From NCBI GenBank assembly GCA_003567625.1, contig PWZB01000018.1, positions 1-50,816 of the forward strand: a stretch of DNA of 50,816 nt, given 5' to 3'. This DNA is from Bacteroidales bacterium. GTDB lineage: Bacteria; Bacteroidota; Bacteroidia; Bacteroidales; UBA7960. How positions within the stretch are numbered: position 1 is the stretch's first letter; each line of letters starts with the position of its first letter. The position numbers and the translations under genes were made by a program. Under the pieces are notes generated by a model. It saw nothing but the letters and a program-made list of their open reading frames with translations, searched no databases and had not been told where the DNA came from. Below are positions 42,751 through 50,816 of this stretch, piece by piece.

Positions 42751-43857
42751 TTAAAATATTTTGTAGCCAACACCCATTTCTATAAATTGTGCCCTCAAAA
42801 AGTGTGTTTTAAGGGTTAGGTTTAAGATGAAATTTTCGTATATCAAATGCCTGAATCCTGCCCTGTGATAAAATATACTCTTTTGTTGATCATGTTTATC
42901 ATAAAAATAAATCCCTTTATGAATAAGGAAAGCGGTGCGGGAAAAGTCCATTTGAAAACCAATGGATGCGCCATGATTAAAATGCCGGGGGATATAGTCT
43001 TCTTCATCCAGATGCGATAATAAATGTTTATTATTATAATAATAGAAAATATCATAGCCAATTCCAATATTAAACTTTTGGCTTATCGGCTGGTTCAGCA
43101 TACTTGAAAGACTAACTCTTGGGCATTTTGGGCTGCCGGCGGGATATACAGCCGATAAACCACCTGAAGCAACAATTACAAGACCGGTAGAGCGTTTTTC
43201 ATCAAAAACATTTTTTTCTTCTCCCCTTCCAGGAATGATATCCGTCTCACCAAAAGAGATTCCCAATTTTAGTGAAGGAATATTAATGCCTTTATTTGGT
43301 ATCTGAACCCGTCCGTTGCTGAAGTGAGTCACACCAATACCGGCAGTTATATGGTATTTATCCCTGATTATGAATTCATTTTCCAGAATTATATTAACAG
43401 CTAAGTTTAAATGTGTACTTATTGCTGAATTCTTATAATTATCAAGCCTGTCAAACTTTTTCGTAAGATACCCTAAACCAAGTCCATTTCTGAGATTTAA
43501 CCTGAAGTTTTGACTGTTTATCAAGGAAAACTTTATATGTGGCATTAATGCGTAAGCCTGGCCTAAAACCTCGGGATAAGCAAGGTCAGCATATAAAAAA
43601 TCAAACCCTATATTCGGATAGCCGTAAATGTGATGCCAATTGCGGGTACCCCAGGTTATACCCGAAACCGAAATATTATAAAAAGGAAAATATCCTTTAA
43701 AAAAATGCAACAATTCATCGTCATGCGGAGCAACAAACCCGTAATGAATTGACGCCTCAACCCTATTAAAAGAAAAATCTCCCGCGAATGTTTTGTTTTG
43801 GTCAGTAACAGACAAAACAAATATTAAAACCAACAAGGTTAATTTCCTTCCACGCAT
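42751..43857 (-). CDS. PagL-like lipid A deacylase / acyloxyacyl hydrolase family protein
   Basis: A 368-aa exported protein with an N-terminal signal (LTLLVLIFVLSVTDQNKTFA) and an outer membrane barrel. The motif GIGVTHFSNGRVQIPNKGINIP (about 181-202) corresponds to the PagL His-Ser active site region. PagL removes an acyl chain from lipid A. It is longer than Salmonella PagL (about 185 aa), as is usual for Bacteroidota members. A minus-strand -7 box (complement of CAAAAATA, 43892-43899) lies 34 bases upstream. Confidence 0.82.
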   Translation of the reverse strand: MRGRKLTLLVLIFVLSVTDQNKTFAGDFSFNRVEASIHYGFVAPHDDELLHFFKGYFPFYNISVSGITWGTRNWHHIYGYPNIGFDFLYADLAYPEVLGQAYALMPHIKFSLINSQNFRLNLRNGLGLGYLTKKFDRLDNYKNSAISTHLNLAVNIILENEFIIRDKYHITAGIGVTHFSNGRVQIPNKGINIPSLKLGISFGETDIIPGRGEEKNVFDEKRSTGLVIVASGGLSAVYPAGSPKCPRVSLSSMLNQPISQKFNIGIGYDIFYYYNNKHLLSHLDEEDYIPRHFNHGASIGFQMDFSRTAFLIHKGIYFYDKHDQQKSIFYHRAGFRHLIYENFILNLTLKTHFLRAQFIEMGVGYKIF

Positions 43858-44050
43858 TACATTTAATTGTAAGATATTTTTAACTATTTTGCAAAAATAA
43901 TCAATTATCTATTTAATACCGGGATGTGCCAATATAACTTTGGCAACCTTTTTTATCAATGGATTATGTATGATATTCTTATTAGCATTTGACTTTTTTT
44001 ATCAGATATAAATTCTTATTTTGCCGGTTATTGAAAATAAATCAGTGGTA

Positions 44051-45388
44051 ATGAAAATCCTTTTAATAAACACACCGCGTTCGCCATATAATGGTATTCT
44101 TAAATATGCTCCGGAAAAGGCAAAACCCTATATACACAAAAAGCTTATCGGGCCTCCCCTGGGTTTGATTACCCTTGCTTCAGCCGTTAAAGACCACGAA
44201 GTTATTGTTTTTGACACAAAAGGTGAATATGATTTAAATGATGGCACACCCGGATTACCCGAATTGGTAAAGAATCTTGTGCTCGTACATAAACCTGATA
44301 TTGTCGGCACAACAGTTATTACCAGCGAGCTTTATTACGGTATTGAAATTTTGGAAATGGCTAAAATTGTTGACCCTGGCATAATTACTGTTATAGGCGG
44401 ACAGTATGTTACCCTACGATTGGAAGATTGCTGCCACCCTGCAATTGATATAGCTGTAAAAGGCCATGGCGGTAATAAATTACAAGATATTGCAGATGCT
44501 GTTGAAAAAGGAAATAAGCTCAATACGGTTCCCGGTATATACATAAACAATGGGATTTGCTTTCAAAAAACAAAAATACCTGAGAAACCATGCAACCCTG
44601 CCAGTGAAGACTTTCTGATCCCCGACCGCAAATTACTTGAGCGCTGGAAAGAAACATACAAGGTGAAAAATGCTCCTTCACCCGTAACATATCTTTTCAC
44701 TTCACTGGGATGCCCCTATAACTGCACCTTTTGCTCGATATGGAAAGAATATGGCGGAAAATTCTTTCAGAGAAACCTTGAATCAATTATAACAGAGCTT
44801 AAAGCAATCGACTACGATATTGTCAGGTTTGCCGATGCAAACACTATAATTGATGTTGATTTCATTGACAGACTTTTTACACGCATCGAAGAAGAACAAA
44901 TCAGCAAAGAATATATTATGGATATCAGGGCTGATACGGCAGTTAAATATCCACGGCTCATTGAAAAACTGGCAAAGAATGGCCTTAAAATAGTCATTTG
45001 CGGGTTTGAATCATTCAGGGAAAAAGAACTGGAAAAGTATAACAAAAACTTTAATGCTTCATTGATTGAAAAAGCCATCAATATATTTCATGATAACGGA
45101 ATAATGCTGAGAGGCAATTATGTCATACCTGCCGACTATTCTGCCGGCGATTTTAAAGCTTTAGCTGGCTATGCAAACTCGCACAAAGTATCATACGCCG
45201 GCTATACAATACTAACCCCTATGCCGGGAACACTATATTATGATGAGCAGAAAAATAATATTATTGACCACGACCTTCGTAAATATAATTTCTTTAATGC
45301 GGTTTTGCCTACCAGGCTGCCGACTGAAGAATTTTACAAAAATACGGGAGCGTTATGGCTTATAAGAAAAGGAGAAGATGTTATCTGA
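44051..45388 (+). CDS. radical SAM enzyme with B12-binding-like N-terminal domain (2)
   Basis: A 445-aa protein starting MKILLINTPRSPYNG, the usual beginning of cobalamin-binding radical SAM proteins; I use this Met rather than the TTG 10 codons earlier. The B12-binding-like part spans about 1-150 (IVGTTVITSELYYG, VIGGQYVTLR). The radical SAM motif C221-x3-C225-x2-C228 is in SLGCPYNCTFCSIW. The barrel continues with VICGFESF and LRGNYVIPAD. It is distinct from the enzyme at 37157-38422. It is a single gene between envelope genes, and a link to the biosynthetic cluster is only by proximity. Confidence 0.85.
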   Translation: MKILLINTPRSPYNGILKYAPEKAKPYIHKKLIGPPLGLITLASAVKDHEVIVFDTKGEYDLNDGTPGLPELVKNLVLVHKPDIVGTTVITSELYYGIEILEMAKIVDPGIITVIGGQYVTLRLEDCCHPAIDIAVKGHGGNKLQDIADAVEKGNKLNTVPGIYINNGICFQKTKIPEKPCNPASEDFLIPDRKLLERWKETYKVKNAPSPVTYLFTSLGCPYNCTFCSIWKEYGGKFFQRNLESIITELKAIDYDIVRFADANTIIDVDFIDRLFTRIEEEQISKEYIMDIRADTAVKYPRLIEKLAKNGLKIVICGFESFREKELEKYNKNFNASLIEKAINIFHDNGIMLRGNYVIPADYSAGDFKALAGYANSHKVSYAGYTILTPMPGTLYYDEQKNNIIDHDLRKYNFFNAVLPTRLPTEEFYKNTGALWLIRKGEDVI

Positions 45389-45496
45389 ATTATAAAATGT
45401 AATTTTTATAAGCTGATTAATGAGAATGTAACGCCAATCAACGCATAAACAGCTTTTTCACTATTTTATTTTTTTTAATAAATAATATATTAATTA

Positions 45497-45504
45497 TATC
45501 TTTG
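45497..45504 (+). promoter_or_regulatory. -7 promoter box
   Basis: TATCTTTG matches TAnnTTTG, 28 bases before the outer membrane protein gene. Confidence 0.45.
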
Positions 45505-45532
45505 TAATATTATTAACCAAATCTTCAACCTT

Positions 45533-46177
45533 ATGAAAACACTGAAATTTGTTCTTTTGGCGCTGCTTTTAAGTTTTTTCTGTATGGGCTCAGCTGCCCA
45601 GAATACTTTAAAAAATGCTGTTTATTTATCACCGGTTTCTTTTAATAAACCATTATCTGATTTCGGATTTCCAAAAACAGAAATTGAAACCTCTTTGAAT
45701 ACTGTTGGTTTTGGCTTTGGAGTTGGCTATCTCTTTTATTTTACCGAACCGGATATTGTTAATTTTGGCGCTGATGTTACATTTGCCAGTCTTGATTTCA
45801 ATTTTAACAATATCTCGTTAGATGGTAAAGAAGAATTAACTAACTCTGCAATGTTTGCAATGAAATTGGGACCTGTAATGACTATTGTTCCGCAAAATCA
45901 AATCGGTATTGATTTTTATTGCCAGTTTATGTTTGCAATATCCGGGTTTGATTATTATCATGAAGGTGCCGTAGAAAAAGTATCTGCCATTCCTCAATAC
46001 AGGGTTGCACCCGGAATGCGTTTCGGTTATAATGTAATATATTTTAACTTTGAATATAATTGGGGGCGGCCTACAGTTAAGAAAAAGGCAGGAACATCAC
46101 AAACAATTCGTGAATTAAAAGTCAATCAGAGTTTTTTCAAGTTTGGAATTACAATAAAATTTCGCGCATTCGAATAA
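45533..46177 (+). CDS. outer membrane beta-barrel protein
   Basis: A 214-aa protein with a signal peptide (MKTLKFVLLALLLSFFCMG, cleavage near SAAQ) and alternating amphipathic strands (GFGFGVGYLFYF, FGADVTFASLDF), ending FKFGITIKFRAFE. It has the size of OmpW/PorT-like small barrels. The specific family is not recognised. Its stop codon is one base away from the stop of the convergent transferase gene. Confidence 0.72.
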   Translation: MKTLKFVLLALLLSFFCMGSAAQNTLKNAVYLSPVSFNKPLSDFGFPKTEIETSLNTVGFGFGVGYLFYFTEPDIVNFGADVTFASLDFNFNNISLDGKEELTNSAMFAMKLGPVMTIVPQNQIGIDFYCQFMFAISGFDYYHEGAVEKVSAIPQYRVAPGMRFGYNVIYFNFEYNWGRPTVKKKAGTSQTIRELKVNQSFFKFGITIKFRAFE

Positions 46178-46178
46178 A

Positions 46179-47072
46179 TCAAACAAGCTTTGATAAATTT
46201 ATTACTTTGTGATCCCCGTCTATAAACCTTGATATCCTTTTAAGGCTGTCACCGGGGCCACACTCAATGAATTGCTTAATACCCGTTTCAATGAGTGTGG
46301 TCTTTGTTTTATACCAATCAATAAAGGAGGTCAAGTTTCTTATTATTTCAGATTTTATTTTGCCGGGATGAGATAGGATCGCTTGGTCTATGGATGATAT
46401 AACTTTATAAAGAGGCACATCAATGGATATTCCATCAAATATCTTTTCCCTGAACCCTTTTGTATTAATGAATTTAGAATGATATGGAATTGATACCGGA
46501 AAAATATTGAAGTGAATAGCTCCTTCTTTTATTGATATATTATGAAACTCACTTATTTCTGATTCGGCAGCTGCAATGGTGTATGAATGCTGATTGTTTT
46601 TAACGACAATTTCAATGTTCAGCCCCCTTTCTTTTATAATATATGAAATATCGTCATAAGAAAATCCTGTAACGGTAGCCATTTTAAACTTTCTGTCATA
46701 AAACTGTTTGTAAAGGAGCTCATATATTCTTTTTATAAGAACTGCCCCGTCAGTTAATGAAATACTTTCTGCACAATACAAAGCAGAGTACAACCCCATA
46801 CTTATCGAACTAATATTTGAAGGAAAGGTTGATTTTGATTTCAGAATATCTGAGTAAATGCAGCTTACCAGGTAGGTTACCAGTTGATTCTTTAACTCGT
46901 CATTAATATAGTTATTCTTTTTAACATCAAAATCTCTGATGTTTACACCGGTTATTGATGATATGTGATTTAATTTTTCGGATAAGTTTGCATTATGATC
47001 CGTTAACAATTTAATTTCAGAGTTGAGGTATTTCAATACAAATGCGGGAAAAATAAAAGCAATTTTATTCAT
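46179..47072 (-). CDS. divergent malonyl-CoA:ACP transacylase (FabD-like)
   Basis: A 297-aa acyltransferase-fold protein. The nucleophile elbow reads SISMGLYSALYC (Ser91), where FabD has GHSLGEYSAL; the His before the Ser is replaced. The second catalytic residue His198 is in IPYHSKFI and the C-terminal IECGPGDSLKRI block is present. The substitution suggests altered activity or acyl choice. It overlaps the phosphopantetheinyl transferase gene by 8 bases. As third gene of an ACP-PPTase-transferase operon it probably loads the ACP encoded first. Confidence 0.8.
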   Translation of the reverse strand: MNKIAFIFPAFVLKYLNSEIKLLTDHNANLSEKLNHISSITGVNIRDFDVKKNNYINDELKNQLVTYLVSCIYSDILKSKSTFPSNISSISMGLYSALYCAESISLTDGAVLIKRIYELLYKQFYDRKFKMATVTGFSYDDISYIIKERGLNIEIVVKNNQHSYTIAAAESEISEFHNISIKEGAIHFNIFPVSIPYHSKFINTKGFREKIFDGISIDVPLYKVISSIDQAILSHPGKIKSEIIRNLTSFIDWYKTKTTLIETGIKQFIECGPGDSLKRISRFIDGDHKVINLSKLV

Positions 47073-47451
47073 TTTTAAGTATTACATAAAAAGTAACATT
47101 TTCGTTTGATATATCAAGCTCTGATATGATCTTTGGGTTATTCAAATCGTTCATGATCTTTTTTGTATGGCCGCTGATTTTTATTTCATAGCCGCTAAAA
47201 GACCCCCGGCTGAATAACAGCTCAATATCCCGCCAATGTACAGAACTTGTTGTCCAGCTGTTTTCAATTGCTTTAAAAAAGGCTTCTTTGCAGCAAAAGC
47301 TTAACGGGATACACTTGTGATAATTAAACCTGTAATTTTCAATTTCACGATCAGTAAAAACCAGTTTTATAAGTCCTGAATTTTCAATATCAGCAAGATA
47401 TTTGTCGAATCTGCTTATTTCCTCAGTATCTATGCCGCAACCAACAATCAT
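47065..47451 (-). CDS. AcpS-type phosphopantetheinyl transferase
   Basis: A 128-aa holo-ACP synthase-fold protein. The metal-binding Asp8 is in GCGIDTEEI and the CoA/Mg motif is in FCCKEAFFKAI (Lys55, Glu56). FTDREIENY corresponds to the family FT..E segment. It converts apo-ACP to holo-ACP. It sits 3 bases after the ACP gene and overlaps the transferase gene. Because it is in the cluster it may be a dedicated enzyme rather than the housekeeping AcpS. Confidence 0.87.
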   Translation of the reverse strand: MIVGCGIDTEEISRFDKYLADIENSGLIKLVFTDREIENYRFNYHKCIPLSFCCKEAFFKAIENSWTTSSVHWRDIELLFSRGSFSGYEIKISGHTKKIMNDLNNPKIISELDISNENVTFYVILKNE

Positions 47452-47454
47452 AAA

Positions 47455-47760
47455 TTAATCAATATTAACAATGTTTTCTTCATGTTCTATTATCAATAAT
47501 TGCATGTCAATCAACTCACCAATAGTCCTAACAGGATTCTTAACACTGTACTTTCCGATAGTTTTGAGGTCTATATTTAAATTGTATTTTTTTTTGAAAA
47601 TCTCTATTAATTCCAGAAACATAAGTGAATCACCGTCAAGATCATCAAAAATATGAGTGTCATTTGTGATTGTATCAGGCTCGACTTCACATTCTTCCGA
47701 AAAAAAATCTATAACAATATCCTTTACATCTTGTCTGATTTGGTCTGTAATTTCAATCAT
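47455..47760 (-). CDS. acyl carrier protein 3
   Basis: A 101-aa carrier with attachment Ser45 in DDLDGDSLMFLELIEIFKKKYN. It is more divergent from ACP 1 and ACP 2 than those are from housekeeping ACP, and has an extended C-terminus. It is the first gene of the minus-strand operon ACP-PPTase-transferase. Confidence 0.88.
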   Translation of the reverse strand: MIEITDQIRQDVKDIVIDFFSEECEVEPDTITNDTHIFDDLDGDSLMFLELIEIFKKKYNLNIDLKTIGKYSVKNPVRTIGELIDMQLLIIEHEENIVNID

Positions 47761-48276
47761 GATAATTTCGTACTTTAATAATTATGTCAAAAATATTAGA
47801 ATATTCTTCTATTTACAACAAGAATTTTAAAAAATTTGTTCTTTTCGTTTGTTATTTTCAAATTTGTTTATAAAGCTTTGTAAAAAAAGCCGTTAAGTCA
47901 ACTTCTCTTTGATTTGTTAAGTCGGAAAATATTGCTTCCTTCAAATCTGAACGACAACGAATTACAGAGAGTGAACGGAGTTTCGAATAATTTACAACAC
48001 TCACAATGTAATAATGAATGCAAGATATGTAAAAATTGAATCGAATTTTGTAACTTGCGAAAAAATTTTTAATCATATCAGGGCTTACCGCAGCATAAGG
48101 CTGCAAGCAAATTTTGACTATAGTTTGTACATAAAAAATGTTATTTGGGTCTGCTAATTACACAAATCATCACTTCGTAAATTGCAAATCGTTAATCGGT
48201 ATTCGATATTCAAAAAGTGGTTGGTTCATTTTTGAAGTTTTCAGAAAACAAGATTTTTTAAAGTAATAACATAAGG
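47761..48276. other. 516-bp intergenic region
   Basis: No convincing gene was found; an 82-codon minus-strand frame at 47858-48106 is discounted. The left part holds the ACP promoter. The segment 48188-48230, read on the minus strand, resembles the dispersed repeat (ttgaatatcgaataccgattaacgattt). Confidence 0.5.
47788..47818 (-). promoter_or_regulatory. promoter of the ACP-PPTase-transferase operon
   Basis: On the minus strand, TTG (47816-47818) and TATTTTTG (47788-47795) are 20 bases apart, a good Bacteroidota-type promoter. It ends 28 bases before the ACP start. Confidence 0.58.
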
Positions 48277-50562
48277 ATGATTAAAAACCATAAAGTGGCA
48301 TTGAAGGCAGGTGAGGCACAAAAAATCACCGTTATTCTTTTAGTGCTCAACCTGGTGTTTATTATACTGAACCGTGCTATTGAAGCATTCCTTTTATTGC
48401 AAAACCATCATTTTGAAGGTATAATACCTGATGTATTGCTTGGATTGGTTTTTGACCTGCCTGCACTTTGCCTGGCCGGCATTTTGTTTTTCCTGGTTTT
48501 TTTACTGTTGCCATCGGCCTGGTCGGGTGCATTGAAAATTGTAATTTTAGCGTTATCTTTTCTTTTCCATCTGTTTCATTTGCAGCTGCTCTATTTTTTT
48601 TCTGCCACACTCACAACGCTCGATCGCCTGTTGTTTGCACATACATTTGAAGAGCTTGTTTTCACGATCAAGACAGCCGGTATAGATTTTGGTTTGGTTT
48701 TAAGTTTATTTGTCTTATACAGCCTGTTGTTCTGGCTTGCAGCATGGCTGTTTTTCAAATACCGGCTTTTTATCCGTTTCCGGAAGGCAGCTGCATGGAT
48801 CGTTCCGGTTATTGCAACAGGCTGTTTATGGATGAGCCCGGGATATATCGTTACGCATTCATACCAAAGCATCAACATACAAAAAAACAAGTCTTTGCAT
48901 TTTTATGAGGATGTTGTCAAACATTTAAGTCAAAAAATATTTTACAGGGACAGAGTGTATGACATAATTGCCAATTCCGAAAAATATCAACAATATTATT
49001 ATGAACACGAATACGTATCAAAGGAATATCCTTTTTTAAACAAAAGACACACTTGCAACCCCTGGGGAAATTTTTTCATAAAGGGTGAAGAGCCCCCGTC
49101 AATTGTAATGATCATTGTTGAGGGATTAAACAATGACTTTCTGCTTCCTGATGATGGAGTTATGCTGATGCCTTTTCTTGACAGTCTCAAAAACGAAAGT
49201 CTTTACTGGGATCATTTTCTTGGAACCGGCGAAAGGTCTTTTGCCGTTTTGCCTTCCATGATAGGTTCGTTGCCTCATGGTGAAATTGGATTTTCCATGT
49301 TAGGCGACATGCCATTACACCTGTCGCTGATCAATCAGCTAAATCCTTATGGTTACAAAACAGGGTTTTTCTACGGGCAAAGCGGATACTTCCATAATAA
49401 AGAATCTTACCTGTACCGCAACAATATTGACATTTTTGTGGATAAAGAAAACTTTGACGACGGTTTTACAAAGATTTATGATCCCAAAAGTGATTATTTC
49501 TGGGGTTATCATGACCGGGATCTTTTCCGAAATTATTTTATGATCACCGGCGATGACAAAAGATGCAGAAGACTGGATATATTTTTTACGGGAACCATGC
49601 ATTCGCCTTTTGCAATAGATAATGAAAAGCATTACAACAGCAGATATGACCGTATTATCAACGGTTCAAATTTGCCTCCCGAACGTATTGCATATTATCA
49701 GAATTATAAACATTATTTACGTACACTTCTTTTTACCGATGATGCATTAAGATATTTTTTTGAAAATTTTTCGAAAAACCGGTGCTATGAAAACACCATT
49801 TTCATTATCACCGGCGACCATCCAATGACGGAAGTCCTTGTTGCCAATCCTTTAAAAAAATATCATACACCGCTCATTGTTTATTCCCCGCTGCTAACCC
49901 GCAGCAAAACCATCAGCAGCGTGGCAGGACAGTTTGATGTTTTACCTGCATTGATAAATTTATTGGAGCGGAATTTTGAAATTGATTTTGGAAAGTATTC
50001 GAGCATTTTCGGACTGCCTGCCGACACAACCCGTGAATTCCGATCCAGGGCTATGATACCTTTTATGAGAGGAAACAGGCTTGTAGATGAGCTTTTATAC
50101 AACAACTATTTTTTGTCCGGCGGCCGGCTTTATGATGTTCGTCCCGGTTTTGAAATCATACCTGTTGATAAACCAAAAATCAAAGAGAAGATGCAAATGA
50201 TGCTAAAAGCTTATAATAAGGTAAACGATGATATGATAAGAGAAGCAAGGCTTATCCCCGATTCACTTTTTTTCAGCCATACACATTTACAACCGCTTAT
50301 TGATACTACCTATACAAGAACTGTTAAGATAAAACCGGGGCTGGAATATTATAATTTATCGTCTGTTCCATTACTTTCGTTGCCGGAAGAAAAATTTTAT
50401 GTTTATGCACGCGGAATTATTGCCGGAAGGAAATCAGACCCGATGCCATTGCTGGTTTTTGAACGGCGAAACGAACAAGACAGTGTTTTGCAATGGGATG
50501 CTACAGGACTACATCTCAGGCAAAAAGGTAAATCGTATGGTGCATCTGTCTATTTCAACTAA
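48277..50562 (+). CDS. LTA synthase-type phosphotransferase (sulfatase fold), C-terminus cut by a stop
   Basis: A 761-aa membrane protein with about five N-terminal helices (residues 17-190) and an exported alkaline-phosphatase-fold domain. Metal and catalytic residues are visible: Glu282 in IIVEGLNN, the probable nucleophile Thr317 in GTGERSF, and Asp514-His515 in ITGDHPM. Family members transfer glycerol-phosphate or phosphoethanolamine, or hydrolyse lipids. After the enzyme domain is a beta-rich C-terminal extension (from about 690). It ends at a TAA beyond which the same frame stays open for 44 more codons, so the natural protein is probably about 806 aa. Confidence 0.87.
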   Translation: MIKNHKVALKAGEAQKITVILLVLNLVFIILNRAIEAFLLLQNHHFEGIIPDVLLGLVFDLPALCLAGILFFLVFLLLPSAWSGALKIVILALSFLFHLFHLQLLYFFSATLTTLDRLLFAHTFEELVFTIKTAGIDFGLVLSLFVLYSLLFWLAAWLFFKYRLFIRFRKAAAWIVPVIATGCLWMSPGYIVTHSYQSINIQKNKSLHFYEDVVKHLSQKIFYRDRVYDIIANSEKYQQYYYEHEYVSKEYPFLNKRHTCNPWGNFFIKGEEPPSIVMIIVEGLNNDFLLPDDGVMLMPFLDSLKNESLYWDHFLGTGERSFAVLPSMIGSLPHGEIGFSMLGDMPLHLSLINQLNPYGYKTGFFYGQSGYFHNKESYLYRNNIDIFVDKENFDDGFTKIYDPKSDYFWGYHDRDLFRNYFMITGDDKRCRRLDIFFTGTMHSPFAIDNEKHYNSRYDRIINGSNLPPERIAYYQNYKHYLRTLLFTDDALRYFFENFSKNRCYENTIFIITGDHPMTEVLVANPLKKYHTPLIVYSPLLTRSKTISSVAGQFDVLPALINLLERNFEIDFGKYSSIFGLPADTTREFRSRAMIPFMRGNRLVDELLYNNYFLSGGRLYDVRPGFEIIPVDKPKIKEKMQMMLKAYNKVNDDMIREARLIPDSLFFSHTHLQPLIDTTYTRTVKIKPGLEYYNLSSVPLLSLPEEKFYVYARGIIAGRKSDPMPLLVFERRNEQDSVLQWDATGLHLRQKGKSYGASVYFN

Positions 50563-50697
50563 TATTTAATTATAGAGCTGGAACCACCACCTGCCGGGAA
50601 ACAATATTTAAAGGTCTATTTCTGGAACGAAGACTCAACAGAGGTAAAATTTGAACACCTGGAACTGAAAATATTTTTTGAAACGAATAAAATTTAA
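50563..50697 (+). pseudogene. in-frame C-terminal continuation after the stop codon
   Basis: The frame directly after the TAA reads YLIIELEPPPAGKQYLKVYF and continues with WNEDSTEVKFEHLELKIFFE up to a second stop at 50695-50697. The composition is protein-like and completes the beta-sandwich started before the stop. A single-base change (for example CAA or GAA to TAA) or a base-calling error would explain it. Confidence 0.7.
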
Positions 50698-50726
50698 AAT
50701 CACTACTGTCCGATTAAAATTAAATA

Positions 50727-50816
50727 TAGCCACTAAGACACAAAAACACTAAGACTCACAAAGCTGATAGTGCTGATTATAAAGCCCTTAGTGCATCTTA
50801 GTGTCTTAGAGTCTTG
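50727..50816. repeat. degenerate 'ctaagacacaaaaacactaag' repeat at right edge
   Basis: The sequence gccactaagacacaaaaaca, its shifted copies and cttagtgtcttagagtcttg form an imperfect inverted repeat. It is related in inverse orientation to the text at the left edge of the window. No gene is present. Confidence 0.4.

Noticed and set aside
47858..48106. 82-codon minus-strand open frame
   Set aside because: It has no recognisable family, signal or ribosome site and covers DNA partly similar to an intergenic repeat; composition is compatible with chance in AT-rich DNA.

Overview
The window looks like chromosomal DNA from an anaerobic or facultatively anaerobic Bacteroidota, probably a Bacteroidales/Marinilabiliales-type organism. 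The evidence is the gene order coaE-YbbR-yajC-nusB, the parA-parB-DUF5683-dapB-lepB order, a long NusB (317 aa), a Pur-alpha-like DUF3276 protein, a short Bacteroidota-type arginine decarboxylase, many TAnnTTTG-type promoter boxes, AT-rich intergenic DNA and the near absence of strong Shine-Dalgarno sites. No tRNA, rRNA or CRISPR array was seen.

Left accessory region (1-8.5 kb): an intact IS630-family element that appears to need a -1 frameshift, then a HepT/MntA toxin-antitoxin pair, an FMN reductase, and a minus-strand set MarR - rhodanese-type sulfurtransferase - histidine methyltransferase. The last two match the anaerobic ergothioneine pair EanB/EanA. Divergent from the MarR gene is a reductive dehalogenase operon: TAT-exported RdhA with two 4Fe-4S motifs, a three-helix RdhB-like anchor and an FMN-binding membrane protein. 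A palindrome overlaps the rdhA promoter.

Core region (8.5-24.4 kb): Spy-like protein, Rrf2 regulator, ribD, coaE/YbbR/yajC/nusB, DUF3276, parAB, dapB, lepB, arginine decarboxylase, a thiamine-binding-type protein, pssA, purS, yraN and a peroxiredoxin, interrupted by dispersed intergenic repeats.

Biosynthetic region (24.5-47.8 kb): a tyrosine ammonia-lyase of the Flavobacterium type, followed by ketoreductase, ketosynthase, acyl carrier protein (ACP), LpxL-type acyltransferase, methyltransferase, dehydratase-like hotdog protein, flavodoxin, a CrtI-like flavoenzyme on the opposite strand, an HTH protein, a BtrH-like acyltransferase, a second ACP, a sulfotransferase, a B12-type radical SAM enzyme, a small conserved protein and a TonB-plug outer membrane protein. 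About 6 kb downstream are a second B12-type radical SAM enzyme and a tight operon ACP - AcpS-type phosphopantetheinyl transferase - malonyltransferase-like protein. Together they suggest an aryl-primed (4-coumarate) polyene or modified fatty acyl product, lipid-anchored or sulfated. The set differs from textbook flexirubin/aryl polyene clusters: there is one ketosynthase without a chain-length factor, no CoA/ACP ligase, and unusual tailoring genes. This is the best candidate for an undescribed system in the window.

The right end holds envelope genes (GIN-domain lipoprotein, PagL-like deacylase, outer membrane barrel) and an LTA-synthase-type phosphotransferase whose C-terminus is cut off by an in-frame stop codon.
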